This document shows positions 51,734-61,193 of a stretch of 64,000 nt of DNA, one piece after another. The DNA comes from Microvirga pudoricolor (GTDB lineage Bacteria > Pseudomonadota > Alphaproteobacteria > Rhizobiales > Beijerinckiaceae). A program made the position numbers and the translations under genes. Position 1 is the first letter of the stretch, and every line of letters begins with the position of its first letter. The notes beneath the pieces were generated by a model. The model was not told the DNA's origin, did not search any database, and saw only the letters and a list, made by a program, of their open reading frames with translations. The stretch spans positions 558,001 to 622,000 of the forward strand of contig NZ_JAFEMB010000001.1 in assembly GCF_016892705.1 (NCBI RefSeq), given 5' to 3'.

Positions 51734-52408
51734 GTGCAGAGCCAGACCAGCACGACCATCGTGATTGCCGACGACCATCCCTTGTTCCGTGGCGCCCTGC
51801 GCCAGGCAATCGGATCGGTGATGCCCAAGGCCCGCGTCGTGGAAGCCAACGGCATGGAGGAGCTGAACGCCCTCCTGGGCAGCGAGCGCGACGTCGACCT
51901 CATCCTCCTCGACCTGACCATGCCGGGCGTGCAGGGCTTCTCGGGCCTCATGTCGCTCCGGGCCCAGCACCCGGAACTGCCGGTGGTGATCGTGTCCGCC
52001 ACGGAGGAGCCCACGGTGATCCGCCGGGCCATGGATTTCGGCGCCTCGGGCTTCATCCCCAAATCCATCGACATCGACAGCATCGGCGGCGCCATCGAGG
52101 CCGTTCTGGCGGGCGATACCTGGACGCCGCCCGACGTGGACCTGAACGCCGCCGAGGACAAGGAAACCGCCGACCTGGTGCGCCGCCTCGGCACCCTCAC
52201 GCCCCAGCAGGTGCGCGTGCTGACCATGCTGTCCGAGGGCTTGCTCAACAAGCAGATCGCCTACGAGCTGAACGTCTCAGAGGCGACCGTGAAGGCCCAC
52301 GTCTCGGCGATCCTCGACAAGCTCGGCGTCGACAGCCGCACCCAGGCCGTGATCGCCGCCTCGAAGATCGGCGTCACCCAGCGCCCCTCCCCAGCTGGCG
52401 CGGACTGA
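51734..52408 (+). CDS. NarL/LuxR-type response regulator (orphan)
   Basis: 224 residues. The receiver domain (residues 8-125) has the acidic pair in IADDHPLFRG, the phospho-acceptor Asp in ILLDLTMPG (about residue 58), Ser/Ala switch residues and Lys in FIPKS. The LuxR HTH is at residues 158-215 (LTPQQVRVLTMLSEGLLNKQ, SEATVKAHVSAILDKLGVDS). GTG 51734 follows a GGGAGAG. No histidine kinase is nearby, so its signal is unknown. Confidence 0.93.
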   Translation: MQSQTSTTIVIADDHPLFRGALRQAIGSVMPKARVVEANGMEELNALLGSERDVDLILLDLTMPGVQGFSGLMSLRAQHPELPVVIVSATEEPTVIRRAMDFGASGFIPKSIDIDSIGGAIEAVLAGDTWTPPDVDLNAAEDKETADLVRRLGTLTPQQVRVLTMLSEGLLNKQIAYELNVSEATVKAHVSAILDKLGVDSRTQAVIAASKIGVTQRPSPAGAD

Positions 52409-52449
52409 GCGTCCTGTAGTTTTCATCCCACCTCCAACATTCGCCTCCA

Positions 52450-52492
52450 CCTCATCCTGAGGGAATTGCACAGCAATTCGTCTCGAAGGATG
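52450..52492 (+). repeat. REP-like element, plus orientation
   Basis: CCTCATCCTGAGG, then the perfect mini-hairpin GAATTGC-ACA-GCAATTC (52463-52479), then GTCTCGAAGGATG. This is a repeat type frequent in the order. It faces a second copy at 52526-52565. Confidence 0.85.
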
Positions 52493-52525
52493 GCTCCAGC
52501 GGAGCGCTTCCGGTGTGATCTGGAC

Positions 52526-52565
52526 GACCCTTCGAGACGCCGCTTCGCGGCTCCTCAGGGTGAGG
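52526..52565 (-). repeat. REP-like element, minus orientation
   Basis: On the minus strand CCTCACCCTGAGG, mini-hairpin GCCGC-GAA-GCGGC (52551-52539), then GTCTCGAAGGGTC. With the first copy it forms an inverted pair (CGTCTCGAAGG facing CCTTCGAGACG), a BIME-like structure between two convergent genes that may act as a bidirectional terminator. Confidence 0.85.
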
Positions 52566-52586
52566 CTGTAATGAGAGGGTCAGGCC

Positions 52587-53528
52587 TCAAAGCCCCTGAA
52601 TGAACCCGTCGATCCGCGCCAGCGCCGCCTCGCTCAGAGCGCTGTCGAAGCGGATGAAAACGTGGCAGCCGCCGGGCCAGAGTGCGAGGTCCGCGGCATT
52701 TCGGGCGGCCGTCCAGCGCGAGGCCATGAAGAGGGTGTCGTCCAGGAGAAGATCCCTCGTGCCCACCGAGAACAGGGCGGGCGGAAGGCCCGTGAGGTCG
52801 GCGTAGAGCGGCGACACGTCGGGGAACCGGCGGTCCCGGTCGGGGCCGCAGAAATTCTCCGCGAACATGCGCACGTCCCGGCTGTTCAGGATCAGCTTCT
52901 CGTCACCCCAGTTCCGCACACTGGGCGTCAGGGTCAGATCGTAGCAGCCGGCGAACAGGTTCGCGCCCCGGAAGGGGGTGAGGCCATGTCGGTCGCGCAG
53001 CCTCAGCAGGGTGACGGCCGACAGATGCGCGCCGGCCGATTCGCCGCCGATGAAGAGCCGATCCGTTCCGAAGAGGGATTTGGCCTCGCGAACGAGCCAG
53101 AGCGCGGCCGCCTCGCAATCGTCCGGGGCGGCCGGGTAGGGATGCTCGGGCGCGAGCCGGTATTCCACCGACACCACGGCGAGATTGCAAGCATCCGCCA
53201 GCCGGTCGAGCCAGGGGTCCTGCTCGTCCGCCGTGCCCCAGGTCCAGCCGCCGCCATGGATATGCAGGTAGGCGCCGCTCGGGTTGGCGGGGGCGATCAC
53301 CCGCAAGGGGATCGGGCCAGCCGGCCCGTCGATGGCCATGTCCCTCACCCTCCGGCTCAGCGGCATGGGCGGGAAGGGTCCGAGCCCCTGCGCCCTGCGC
53401 TCCCGCACCACGGAGGCCGGAACCGACCAGACATCCGGCAGACCCGACAGCTTGGCCACGATATCGGCATTCTGGCGGCGGATCTCGTCGCTCACGGCGG
53501 CGGGGTCGAAGGAAGCGGGATCGATCAT
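52587..53528 (-). CDS. HSL-family alpha/beta hydrolase (esterase)
   Basis: 313 residues from ATG 53528. The oxyanion-hole motif HIHGGGWTWG (about residues 91-100), nucleophile GESAGAHLS (about residues 164-172, GxSxG), catalytic Asp in VGTRDLLLDDT and His in GGCHVFIRF define a hormone-sensitive-lipase-type carboxylesterase. It has no signal peptide. The substrate is unknown, probably short acyl esters. Convergent with the response regulator across the REP-like pair. Confidence 0.9.
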   Translation of the reverse strand: MIDPASFDPAAVSDEIRRQNADIVAKLSGLPDVWSVPASVVRERRAQGLGPFPPMPLSRRVRDMAIDGPAGPIPLRVIAPANPSGAYLHIHGGGWTWGTADEQDPWLDRLADACNLAVVSVEYRLAPEHPYPAAPDDCEAAALWLVREAKSLFGTDRLFIGGESAGAHLSAVTLLRLRDRHGLTPFRGANLFAGCYDLTLTPSVRNWGDEKLILNSRDVRMFAENFCGPDRDRRFPDVSPLYADLTGLPPALFSVGTRDLLLDDTLFMASRWTAARNAADLALWPGGCHVFIRFDSALSEAALARIDGFIQGL

Positions 53529-53618
53529 CGCGGGCTCGGTTGCAAACGGACGGGACCCTTGCGATGAAGCACGCGTTGAAGCCGAGGTCCAGACCGCGGG
53601 CCCTGCAGAGGACATGCC

Positions 53619-53879
53619 TTGTCGAACATGAACAGATTTCTCGGGGGTTCCCCCGGCTCCGTGCTGGCGAAGCTGATCTTCCTGTCGCTGCTCGTGGGGG
53701 CCTTTCTCTATTATCTCGACATCACGCCGTTCGGGCTGATCGAGGGCCTGTTCAACTGGATCCGCTCGGTCCTGGACATCAGCTTCGAGACGGTGCAGCA
53801 GGTCGGCCTATGGATTCTGTACGGGGCCGTGATCGTGATCCCGCTCTGGCTCCTGTCCCGCCTGTTCAGCCGTCGCTGA
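53619..53879 (+). CDS. DUF6460-like small membrane protein
   Basis: 83-86 residues with two membrane helices (VLAKLIFLSLLVGAFLYYL and VGLWILYGAVIVIPLWLLS) and the family-like start RFLGGSPGSV. Start is TTG 53619 (GAGGA 6 bases upstream) or ATG 53628 in the same frame (GAGGA 15 bases upstream), so the TTG is the better-placed codon. It lies nine bases before the MATE gene and probably shares its transcript. Function unknown. Confidence 0.75.
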   Translation: MSNMNRFLGGSPGSVLAKLIFLSLLVGAFLYYLDITPFGLIEGLFNWIRSVLDISFETVQQVGLWILYGAVIVIPLWLLSRLFSRR

Positions 53880-53887
53880 CGGGCCTC

Positions 53888-55231
53888 ATGGACATTCGTC
53901 CGCCCCTGCGCCGCATCGAGGTCTCCCACCGTCGCCTGCTCCTGCTCGCGATCCCGATGACGCTCGCCCATGTGACGACGCCGCTCTTGGGGCTGGTGGA
54001 CGCCACGGTCATCGGACGCCTGGGGGAGGCGCACCTGCTGGGGGCTGTGGCGCTAGGGGCAGTGATCTTCGATTTCGTGTTCTGGAGCTTTGGGGCCCTG
54101 CGCATGTCCACCGCCGGCCTGACGGCCCAGGCGACGGGCGCCGGCGACGACCGGGAGGTGGACATCGCGCTGGCCCGCGCCCTGGTCATCGCAGGCCTCA
54201 TCGGCCTCGCGCTGATCGCCCTGCAATGGCCCCTCGCCGCCGTCGCTTTTCCGCTGGCGGGAGCGAGCGAGAGCGTCACGCAGGCCCTCGGCGTCTATTT
54301 CGGCCTGCGGATCTGGGCGGCGCCGTTCACCCTGGCGAACTACGCCATCCTGGGCTCCACCCTCGGGCGGGGTCGCACGGATGTGGGGTTGCTGCTGCAG
54401 GTGGCGATCAACGTCGTGAACATTGCCCTGACGAGCCTCTTCGTGCTCGGCCTCGGCTACGGCATCGCGGGCGCGGCGGTGGGCACCGCGCTGGCCGAGA
54501 TGGTCGGGACGGCGCTGGGCCTCTTGGCCTTGCGGCGCCTGGGATCGAGGCCGTTCCGGGTGGGGCGCGCGCGGGTGTTCGACCGCGCCGCCATGCTGCG
54601 CACGCTCGCGGTCAACCGCGACGTGATGATCCGCACCATGGCGCTGATGCTGGCCTTCGCGGTCTTCACGGCCAAGGGCGCGCGGGCCGGAGACGTGACG
54701 CTGGCCGCGAATGCGGTGCTCTACAACATGTTCCTGGTGGGGAGCTACTTTCTCGACGGCTTTGCGACGGCGGCCGAAACCCTGTGCGGCCAGAGCGTGG
54801 GAGCTCGGGACGAGACCGCCTTTCGCCGGGCCGTGCGCTTGAGCGTGGGGTGGAGCATCGGTTTCGGGCTCGCGGCCTCGATGATCCTGCTCGTCGGGGG
54901 CGCGCATTTCATCGACTTCGTCTCCACCAACCTGGAGGTCAGGGCGTTCGCCCGGCAGTACCTGCCCTTCGCGGCGCTGACGCCGCTGTTCGGCGCGGCC
55001 GCCTTCGCCTTCGACGGAATCTATGCGGGCGCGACCTGGACGGCCGCCATGCGCAACCTGATGCTGGCCGCGCTCGCGGCCTTTGCGGCTTTCGTGAGCG
55101 TTGCCGGCAGCCTCGGCAATACGGGCCTCTGGATCGCGCTGCTGATCTTCCTGAGCACGCGTGGCCTCGGACAGGCGCTGCTGGCCCCACGGCTGACGCG
55201 GCGGACGTTCGGAGGCCTTGAGCGGGTCTGA
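53888..55231 (+). CDS. MATE-family efflux transporter (DinF-like)
   Basis: 447 residues with twelve predicted helices in two pseudo-symmetric halves. IPMTLAHVTTPLLGLVDATV near the start is the MATE signature, and the second half contains a matching segment around MIRTMALMLAFAVFTAKGAR. The DinF branch of MATE pumps is coupled to protons or sodium and expels cationic or organic compounds. Substrate unknown. Transcribed with the DUF6460-like gene. Confidence 0.92.
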   Translation: MDIRPPLRRIEVSHRRLLLLAIPMTLAHVTTPLLGLVDATVIGRLGEAHLLGAVALGAVIFDFVFWSFGALRMSTAGLTAQATGAGDDREVDIALARALVIAGLIGLALIALQWPLAAVAFPLAGASESVTQALGVYFGLRIWAAPFTLANYAILGSTLGRGRTDVGLLLQVAINVVNIALTSLFVLGLGYGIAGAAVGTALAEMVGTALGLLALRRLGSRPFRVGRARVFDRAAMLRTLAVNRDVMIRTMALMLAFAVFTAKGARAGDVTLAANAVLYNMFLVGSYFLDGFATAAETLCGQSVGARDETAFRRAVRLSVGWSIGFGLAASMILLVGGAHFIDFVSTNLEVRAFARQYLPFAALTPLFGAAAFAFDGIYAGATWTAAMRNLMLAALAAFAAFVSVAGSLGNTGLWIALLIFLSTRGLGQALLAPRLTRRTFGGLERV

Positions 55232-55249
55232 CCCTTTCCCCGTTTCGCC

Positions 55250-56827
55250 CTACTCTTGGGCCGCGGCCAGAACCTCCTCGCGGGCCAGCCTCTCCGCTTC
55301 CACGGCCGAAGCGGGCCGGCCGTAGAAATAGCCCTGGCCGAAGCGACAGCCCAGGTCCGTCACCAGCCGGGCATCCTCCTCGTCCTCGATGCCCTCCGCC
55401 ACGGTGCCGAGGTCGAGGGTGTTGCCCAGATTGATGATGGCTCCGAGGATCTTGCGGGCCTCGGCGTTCTGGCGCAGGGATTCGATGAAGGACCGGTCGA
55501 TCTTGATGGCGTCGAGAGCCAGTTCCCGCAGGTGGTAGAGGCTCGAATAGCCGATGCCGAAATCGTCCAGCTCGACCTTGATTCCATGCGTCTTCAGGGT
55601 GTCGAGCACCTCCTTGGCGGTGCCGAGGTCCTTCACGAGGGCGGCTTCCGTGATTTCGATGATGAGGCGGTCGGGCGGAAAGGCCATGTCGTCGAGGATC
55701 CGGAGGATTTCATGCGGGAAGGACCGCTCCTCGAGCTGGCAGGGGGACACGTTGAGCGACAGGGTGAAGTGGTTGGGCCAAACCCGCGCATCCTGGCAGG
55801 CCTGGCGCAGGAGGCCATAGGACATGGCGGAGATCTGGCCCGTATCCTCCGCGACGGGAATGAACTCTCCCGGCTGACGCGTGCCTTTGAGCGGATGCTC
55901 CCAGCGCGCCAGGATCTCGAACCCTCTCAGGCGTCCGGTGTCGAGGGCCACGATGGGCTGGAAATAGGGCACGATCTCGCCGCCCTGGATCGCGACTTTC
56001 AGCTCCTGCTCGATGACGGCGCGGTCCCGCATCTCCGCGTCCATACTCTCCTCGAAGAACCGGTACTTGCCGCTTCCCTCCTGCTTGGCCCGGTGCATGG
56101 CAAGGTCGGCCGCGTGGATCAGCGTCTCCGGATCCTTGCCGTCCGCCGGGCAGATGGCGATGCCGATCGAAACGCTCACCTGAGCGTGCGTGTGGCCAAT
56201 GGGAACGGGCTGCGTCAGGGCGCTGATGACCCGCTGGGCAAGGCGGATGGCGGTGGCGTCGTCGTCGTTGGTCGCTGCCACGAGCGCGAACTCGTCGCCG
56301 CCCAGCCGGGCGATGTGGTCGTTCGGGCCCGCCAGGCGGCGCAGGCGCTCGGCGATCTCGATCAGGACCGTGTCGCCGGCGCCGTGGCCGTGCAGGTCGT
56401 TGATCGGCTTGAAGTGGTCGAGGTCGAAGAGCAGCACCGCGACCCCGATGTGATAGTCGAGGGCGTGCTCGACGGTGGCGCTCAGCTCCTCGGAAAACTT
56501 CCGGCGGTTGGGCAGGCCCGTCAAGGGATCATGCCGGGCGAGTTCCAGGGCTTGGCTCTCGGCGGCGATGCGCCGTCGCATCTCCAGGCGAAGGCGGTAC
56601 GCCCTGCGCACCCCGAGAACCGCGAAGACGAGGCAGGCCGCCATTCCGGCGCGGAAGATCTCCGGTAGGTGCCAGTCCGCAAAGGCGAACGTCACGGCGT
56701 AGAGCCGGGACAGGAAATTCGTCTCATACTGGAGCAGGGCCACGCCGGCGGCCAGAATGATCGCGACGCTGTATTCCAGGATGACCTGGCGGGTGTCGAC
56801 GCTGTTGCGCTCCCTACGCGCCGGCAT
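55250..56827 (-). CDS. Membrane GGDEF-EAL protein (cyclic di-GMP turnover)
   Basis: 525 residues. Two N-terminal membrane helices (about residues 15-75), a GGDEF domain (LARHDPLTGLPNRRKFSEEL to RLGGDEFALVAA, about residues 94-180) with an intact active-site motif, and an EAL domain (residues 265-510) with EIL in place of EAL plus SLNVSP, IIEITE, LDDFGIGYSSL, IKIDRSF and VAEGIE. All catalytic residues for phosphodiesterase activity are present, so both halves could be active. Monocistronic and convergent with the MATE gene. Confidence 0.94.
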   Translation of the reverse strand: MPARRERNSVDTRQVILEYSVAIILAAGVALLQYETNFLSRLYAVTFAFADWHLPEIFRAGMAACLVFAVLGVRRAYRLRLEMRRRIAAESQALELARHDPLTGLPNRRKFSEELSATVEHALDYHIGVAVLLFDLDHFKPINDLHGHGAGDTVLIEIAERLRRLAGPNDHIARLGGDEFALVAATNDDDATAIRLAQRVISALTQPVPIGHTHAQVSVSIGIAICPADGKDPETLIHAADLAMHRAKQEGSGKYRFFEESMDAEMRDRAVIEQELKVAIQGGEIVPYFQPIVALDTGRLRGFEILARWEHPLKGTRQPGEFIPVAEDTGQISAMSYGLLRQACQDARVWPNHFTLSLNVSPCQLEERSFPHEILRILDDMAFPPDRLIIEITEAALVKDLGTAKEVLDTLKTHGIKVELDDFGIGYSSLYHLRELALDAIKIDRSFIESLRQNAEARKILGAIINLGNTLDLGTVAEGIEDEEDARLVTDLGCRFGQGYFYGRPASAVEAERLAREEVLAAAQE

Positions 56828-57001
56828 CGGCAGGTCCCGACGCCTGAGGTTTGATCCGTCCCGTGTATGCCAATGGTGATCCCGCCGTTTGCCGCGCCGA
56901 CCTTAAGCCCAACAGCTTCCGGTTGTTAAGCGTTTCACCGATACAAATGATCCATTGAGGGGGCGATCCGGATCATCTTTCGGTCGAGCCCCCGGAGGGC
57001 G

Positions 57002-58084
57002 TCAGCGTCCCGCCAGGGCTTGGGCCTCGCTTCCGATCAGGGAGGCCAGGCTCGCGCCGGTTCGGGCAACCTCGTCGAGAATACCCGCCTTGATGCGAGG
57101 GATCAGGCCCGGGCCTTGATAGATCAAGGCCGAATACAACTGCAGCAGGCTCGCGCCCGCGCGGATCTTCGTCAGGGCGGCCTGCGGCGAGTCGATGCCG
57201 CCCACCCCGATCAGGGGCAAGTCCCGCCCCACCCGCAAGTAGGCTTCGGCCAGGAGCCGCGTCGAGGGACCGAAAAGCGGGGCTCCCGACAGGCCGCCGG
57301 TCTCCCGGGCGAGGTCGGTTTCCCGCAGGCTCGCGGGCCGGGCCACGGTGGTGTTGGACACGATCACGGCATCGATGCGCCGCTTGAGGGCCGTCGCCAG
57401 CATGGCGTCCAGGCCGTCCAGGGCGATGTCGGGGGCGATCTTGAGGAAAATGGCCGTCCGGGCCGACGCCCCGGCATCGGCTCCGTCCCGCGCCTCGATG
57501 CATCGGGCCAGGAGGTCGTCTAGAAAGGCCTCGCCCTGGAGATCGCGCAAGCCCGGCGTGTTGGGTGACGACACGTTGATCGTGAGGAAGTCCGCCAGGC
57601 CGCATAGCTCGCGAACGCATTGCACGTAATCGGCGATCCGATCCGTCGAGTCCTTGTTGGCGCCGATGTTCACCCCGACCGTGCCGGGCCTGCCGCGGCG
57701 GCTCTCGAGACGCCGGCGTGCTGCCGCGAGGCCGTCGCTGTTCAGGCCGAACCGGTTGATGATGGCCCCGTCCCGCGGCAGCCGGAACACCCGGGGCCGG
57801 GGGTTGCCGGGCTGGGCCTTGGGCACGACACCGCCCAGCTCCACGAACCCGAAGCCGAGGGCCAGGAGCTGATCCGGCACCTCGCACTGTTTATCGAAGC
57901 CTGGCGCCAACCCGACCGGGTTGGTGAAGCGCTTCCCGAACAGATCGACCCCCAGGCGGGGATCGTCCGCCGGGACGGGCCCGGGCGGGAGCAACGACAG
58001 GCCCCGGATCGTCATCTGGTGGGCCGTCTCCGGATCGAGCGCGTGGAGAAGCGGCTTGGCGAGGGGGAAGAGGGCGCCGATCAT
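57002..58084 (-). CDS. pyrD: Dihydroorotate dehydrogenase (quinone) PyrD
   Basis: 360 residues, class 2 enzyme. The N-terminal helical membrane-association segment ([20 protein letters not shown]) precedes the FMN barrel: [45 protein letters not shown] (catalytic Ser region) and [20 protein letters not shown] near the end. It oxidises dihydroorotate using ubiquinone. ATG 58084 overlaps the stop of the DUF952 gene, an arrangement common in rhizobia. Confidence 0.96.
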   Translation of the reverse strand: MIGALFPLAKPLLHALDPETAHQMTIRGLSLLPPGPVPADDPRLGVDLFGKRFTNPVGLAPGFDKQCEVPDQLLALGFGFVELGGVVPKAQPGNPRPRVFRLPRDGAIINRFGLNSDGLAAARRRLESRRGRPGTVGVNIGANKDSTDRIADYVQCVRELCGLADFLTINVSSPNTPGLRDLQGEAFLDDLLARCIEARDGADAGASARTAIFLKIAPDIALDGLDAMLATALKRRIDAVIVSNTTVARPASLRETDLARETGGLSGAPLFGPSTRLLAEAYLRVGRDLPLIGVGGIDSPQAALTKIRAGASLLQLYSALIYQGPGLIPRIKAGILDEVARTGASLASLIGSEAQALAGR

Positions 58085-58425
58085 GCGGTGAGGTCCGGCA
58101 GGACGTGGCGGCCGTCAGGCCCGACCGGGAGCGGCCTGACCCATCGCACGGCGGAGAGCGGCAACGGGCCGTAGAGGTGCGGGAACAGGTCCCCGCCCCG
58201 CGAGGGCTCGTATTTCAACGCCGGCCCGAGGGCCTCCGCCTCGATCGCCGCGAGGACGAGATCCGTCTGCCCGGCAAAGTGCTTGTCGGCGGTCTCGCCC
58301 AGCTGGGCGGCGGTGGAGAAATGTACGAACCCATCCTGGAGGTCGACCGGAGCGCCCCGGAATACGCCCGCCTTCTCCGCCTCCCCCCAAAGGGCCACGG
58401 AACAGATCTTGTAGATATGAGTCAT
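58081..58425 (-). CDS. DUF952 family protein
   Basis: 114 residues. [40 protein letters not shown] and [20 protein letters not shown] are DUF952 signatures. The fold has been likened to ADP-ribosyltransferase-type domains, but activity is unknown. It is the first gene of the unit with pyrD. An AAGG immediately abuts the ATG, unusually close for a ribosome-binding site. Confidence 0.93.
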   Translation of the reverse strand: MTHIYKICSVALWGEAEKAGVFRGAPVDLQDGFVHFSTAAQLGETADKHFAGQTDLVLAAIEAEALGPALKYEPSRGGDLFPHLYGPLPLSAVRWVRPLPVGPDGRHVLPDLTA

Positions 58426-58521
58426 CCTTCGTGAGTAGCTGGGCAGTTTCGCGGGAGCAACCGGTCATTGGACGATAAGTCGCCGTCACGAGCCTTTTGG
58501 AAACCTTTTCGTCCGAAGCCG

Positions 58522-58550
58522 TTGAAGCCAATCGCAAACGGCCTTAATTT
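58522..58550 (+). promoter_or_regulatory. Candidate promoter of the S24-like regulator gene
   Basis: TTGAAG (58522-58527), 17-base spacer, TAATTT (58545-58550). The leader to the ATG at 58605 would be about 48 bases. Confidence 0.5.
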
Positions 58551-58604
58551 CCTAGGGTGCGGGTTCTATTCCCATGTGTCCGGCAACGTTGAAGGTTCAT
58601 AGCC

Positions 58605-59231
58605 ATGTTGTCTCACGACCGCGTTTGGGCCGCCATCGATGCCCTGGCATCGCGCTACGGCATGACCGCATCCGGACTGGCCCGCAAGGCAGGCCTCGAT
58701 GCGACGAGCTTCAACAAGTCCAAGCGAACGAGTCCTGAGGGCCGGGACCGATGGCCGTCCACGGAGTCGATCTCCAAGATCCTGCAGGCCACGGGCGCCA
58801 GCCTGGAAGACTTCCTGCGGCTGGTGGACCCGGCCTCCGCGTCCGGAGCGCCGTCGATCCCCATGACCAGCACCGAGCGGGCCGGAAACGTGACGCTGCC
58901 TCAGCCCGGCCAGCCCCCAGCCGGCCCGGACTGGCAGACCTTTTCGTTCCCGAATCTGGGGTCCGAGCAAGCCTTCGCCCTTGAAGTGCGCGGCGGCGAT
59001 CTGGCGCCCCTCTACCGGGACGGCAATGTGCTGATCGTGTCGCCCGCCGCCTCGCCGGGCCGGGGCGACCGGGTCGTCATTCGCAGGACCGGCGGCGGCC
59101 TTCTGGCGGGGGAGTTCGTGCGGCGCAGCGCCGAGTCCGTGGACGTGACGGCGTCGCCGGGCGCCGACGAGCAGGCGGTCCCGGCAGGCGACATCGCGTG
59201 GATCGCCCGCGTGATGTGGGCGCGGCTCTGA
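58605..59231 (+). CDS. S24-like helix-turn-helix regulator lacking the usual Ser-Lys dyad
   Basis: 208 residues. Residues 5-70 form a lambda-type HTH (MTASGLARKAGLDATSFNKS). Residues 105-208 match the S24/LexA C-terminal fold (ALEVRGGDLAPLYRDGNVLI, GDRVVIRR). At the position of the catalytic Ser in the usual GDSMxP motif the sequence reads GGDLAP, and the region of the catalytic Lys reads AGEFVRRS, so self-cleavage is unlikely. It has its own promoter, no phage genes nearby, and is convergent with lysK. Confidence 0.88.
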   Translation: MLSHDRVWAAIDALASRYGMTASGLARKAGLDATSFNKSKRTSPEGRDRWPSTESISKILQATGASLEDFLRLVDPASASGAPSIPMTSTERAGNVTLPQPGQPPAGPDWQTFSFPNLGSEQAFALEVRGGDLAPLYRDGNVLIVSPAASPGRGDRVVIRRTGGGLLAGEFVRRSAESVDVTASPGADEQAVPAGDIAWIARVMWARL

Positions 59232-59233
59232 GG

Positions 59234-60967
59234 TCAGGCCGCGCGCCCGGCGCTCCGCTTCGCCAGAAACTCCTCATGCTCCCGCACGAGCCCGCCTGAC
59301 AGGGCCTTATCGATCAGGGCGCGGGTTTCCGCCACGCCGTAGAGCGCCACGAACGAGCCGAAGCGAGGACCCCGCGCCTCGCCCAGCAGCACCTGGTAGA
59401 TCGTGTTGAACCACTCGATGGACACGCCGGGCCGTTCGGGCGTGGCGCCCTTGGCCTTGAAGTCCTGATAGCGGGGCTCGGCCCGGCCCACATTGTAGAT
59501 CTCGTCCTGGATGGCCTCCGCCGTCACGGCCTTCTCGCCCGTCTCGAAACCCGCCAGGACGTCGCTCAGGCGGCGCAGGGACGCGGCTTCGACCTCGTCG
59601 GCGGGGCGGTAGGCCTTCTGGGGCTTCACGAAATCCGTGAAATAGCGGATCGCGTTCCTCACGAGGCTGTCGAGGCGCGGGTGGGTGTCCGGCGAGACCC
59701 CCGGCGCGTAGCGGCGGATGAAGCCCCAGAGCACGGTGGGCTCCTCGGAATTGGCCACCGCCACGAGGTTGAGCAGCATGGAGAACGAGATCGTCGTTCC
59801 GCCATGATTGCTGCCTTGCGACGAGACGAGCTCCGCCGCGGGCGGATGGCCGCCGTGCAGATGCCAGACCGGGTTCGACAGGCGCATCTTCATATCCTGG
59901 GCCGGGTACTTCTCCAGGAAGGTCAGGTAGTCGTCCACCTGGCGCGGGATGACGTCGAAATACAGGCGCTTGGCCTCGCGCGGCTTGTTGAACATGAACA
60001 GGCCGAGGCTATCGGGCGTGCCGTAGGCCAGCCATTCCTCGATGGTGAGGCCGTTGCCCTTCGACTTGGAGATCTTCTGGCCTTTCTCGTCGAGGAACAG
60101 CTCGTAGTTGAACCCCTCCGGCGGCAGGCCGCCCAGGGCCTTGGCGATCTCGCCCGAGAGCTTCACGCTGTCGATCAGGTCCTTCCCGGCCATCTCGTAA
60201 TCGACGCCCAGCGCGACCCAGCGCATCGCCCAGTCCGGCTTCCATTGCAGCTTGGCGTGGCCGCCGGTCACCGGGGTCTCGAAGCGCTCGCCGGTCTCGG
60301 GATCCCGCCACACGATGGTGCCCGCATCGAGATTGCGCTCCTCGAGCGGCACCTGCATCACGATCCCGGTCTTCGGGTGCACCGGCAGGAAGGGCGAGTA
60401 GGTCTGGCGCCGCTCCTCCCGGAGCGAGGGCAGCATGATCGCCATGACGGCGTCGTACCGTTCCAGCACCGTCAGCAGGGCCCGGTCGAAGCGGCCGGAC
60501 CTGTAGCACTCGGTAGCCGACAGGAACTCGTAGTCGAAGCCGAAAGCGTCCAGGAACTCGCGAAGCTTCGCGTTGTTGTGGTGCGCGAAGCTCTCATGGG
60601 TGCCGAAGGGGTCCGGCACCTGGGTCAGCGGCTTGCCGAGGGACTGGGCCAGAAGCTCCTTGTTCGGCACGTTGTCGGGGACTTTGCGCAACCCGTCCAT
60701 GTCGTCGGAGAAGGCATAGAGCTTCGTCGGGACCGTGTCGCCGGTCAGCACCCGGAAGGCATTGCGCACCATGGTGGTGCGGGCCACCTCGCCGAAGGTG
60801 CCGATATGCGGCAGGCCCGAGGGTCCGTAGCCGGTCTCGAACAGGACTTCCTTCTTGCCGGTCTTCCTCAGGCGTTCGATGAGCTTGCGCGCCTCCTCGA
60901 ACGGCCACGCATTGGCGGTCTGGGCGGCTTCGACGAGGGCTGGATCGATGGAGAGGGACTGAGGCAT
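59234..60967 (-). CDS. lysK: Lysyl-tRNA synthetase, class I
   Basis: 577 residues. HIGH-type motif [13 protein letters not shown] (about residues 49-61) and KMSKS-type [11 protein letters not shown] (about residues 300-310) define class I LysRS, which replaces the class II enzyme in many alphaproteobacteria. The C-terminal helical anticodon-binding part is complete. It charges tRNA-Lys. Single gene; no T-box or other leader regulation was recognised upstream. Confidence 0.96.
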   Translation of the reverse strand: MPQSLSIDPALVEAAQTANAWPFEEARKLIERLRKTGKKEVLFETGYGPSGLPHIGTFGEVARTTMVRNAFRVLTGDTVPTKLYAFSDDMDGLRKVPDNVPNKELLAQSLGKPLTQVPDPFGTHESFAHHNNAKLREFLDAFGFDYEFLSATECYRSGRFDRALLTVLERYDAVMAIMLPSLREERRQTYSPFLPVHPKTGIVMQVPLEERNLDAGTIVWRDPETGERFETPVTGGHAKLQWKPDWAMRWVALGVDYEMAGKDLIDSVKLSGEIAKALGGLPPEGFNYELFLDEKGQKISKSKGNGLTIEEWLAYGTPDSLGLFMFNKPREAKRLYFDVIPRQVDDYLTFLEKYPAQDMKMRLSNPVWHLHGGHPPAAELVSSQGSNHGGTTISFSMLLNLVAVANSEEPTVLWGFIRRYAPGVSPDTHPRLDSLVRNAIRYFTDFVKPQKAYRPADEVEAASLRRLSDVLAGFETGEKAVTAEAIQDEIYNVGRAEPRYQDFKAKGATPERPGVSIEWFNTIYQVLLGEARGPRFGSFVALYGVAETRALIDKALSGGLVREHEEFLAKRSAGRAA

Positions 60968-61193
60968 GATTCCGGCTGGTGATTGCGGCTTGGGAAAGCG
61001 CGGGACACGAGAGCGATGTTTCTATGGGGTGGATCCCGTTCGCCTTCAAAAGTGGCGGTGAAACAAAGCGATGAGCTGATTCCACATCAGGGGGACCAGA
61101 TCTAGAGCATCGATCCCGAAAGGGGAATGCCCTTCGGGGAGACGGCCTGCGCGCGTTTCGAAGCAGCCCGGCCCGCCCTTGCCACGGGCCGGC
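60968..61193. other. Intergenic region with terminator-like hairpin and degenerate repeat
   Basis: CCCGAAAGGG-5-CCCTTCGGGG (about 61115-61139) could end the solute-binding-protein transcript on the minus strand, though no U-run follows. The words AAAAGTGGCGG, GATTCCACATC and AGAGCATCGA resemble a repeat common in the order and look like a decayed copy. The lysK promoter should also be here but was not resolved. Confidence 0.4.
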
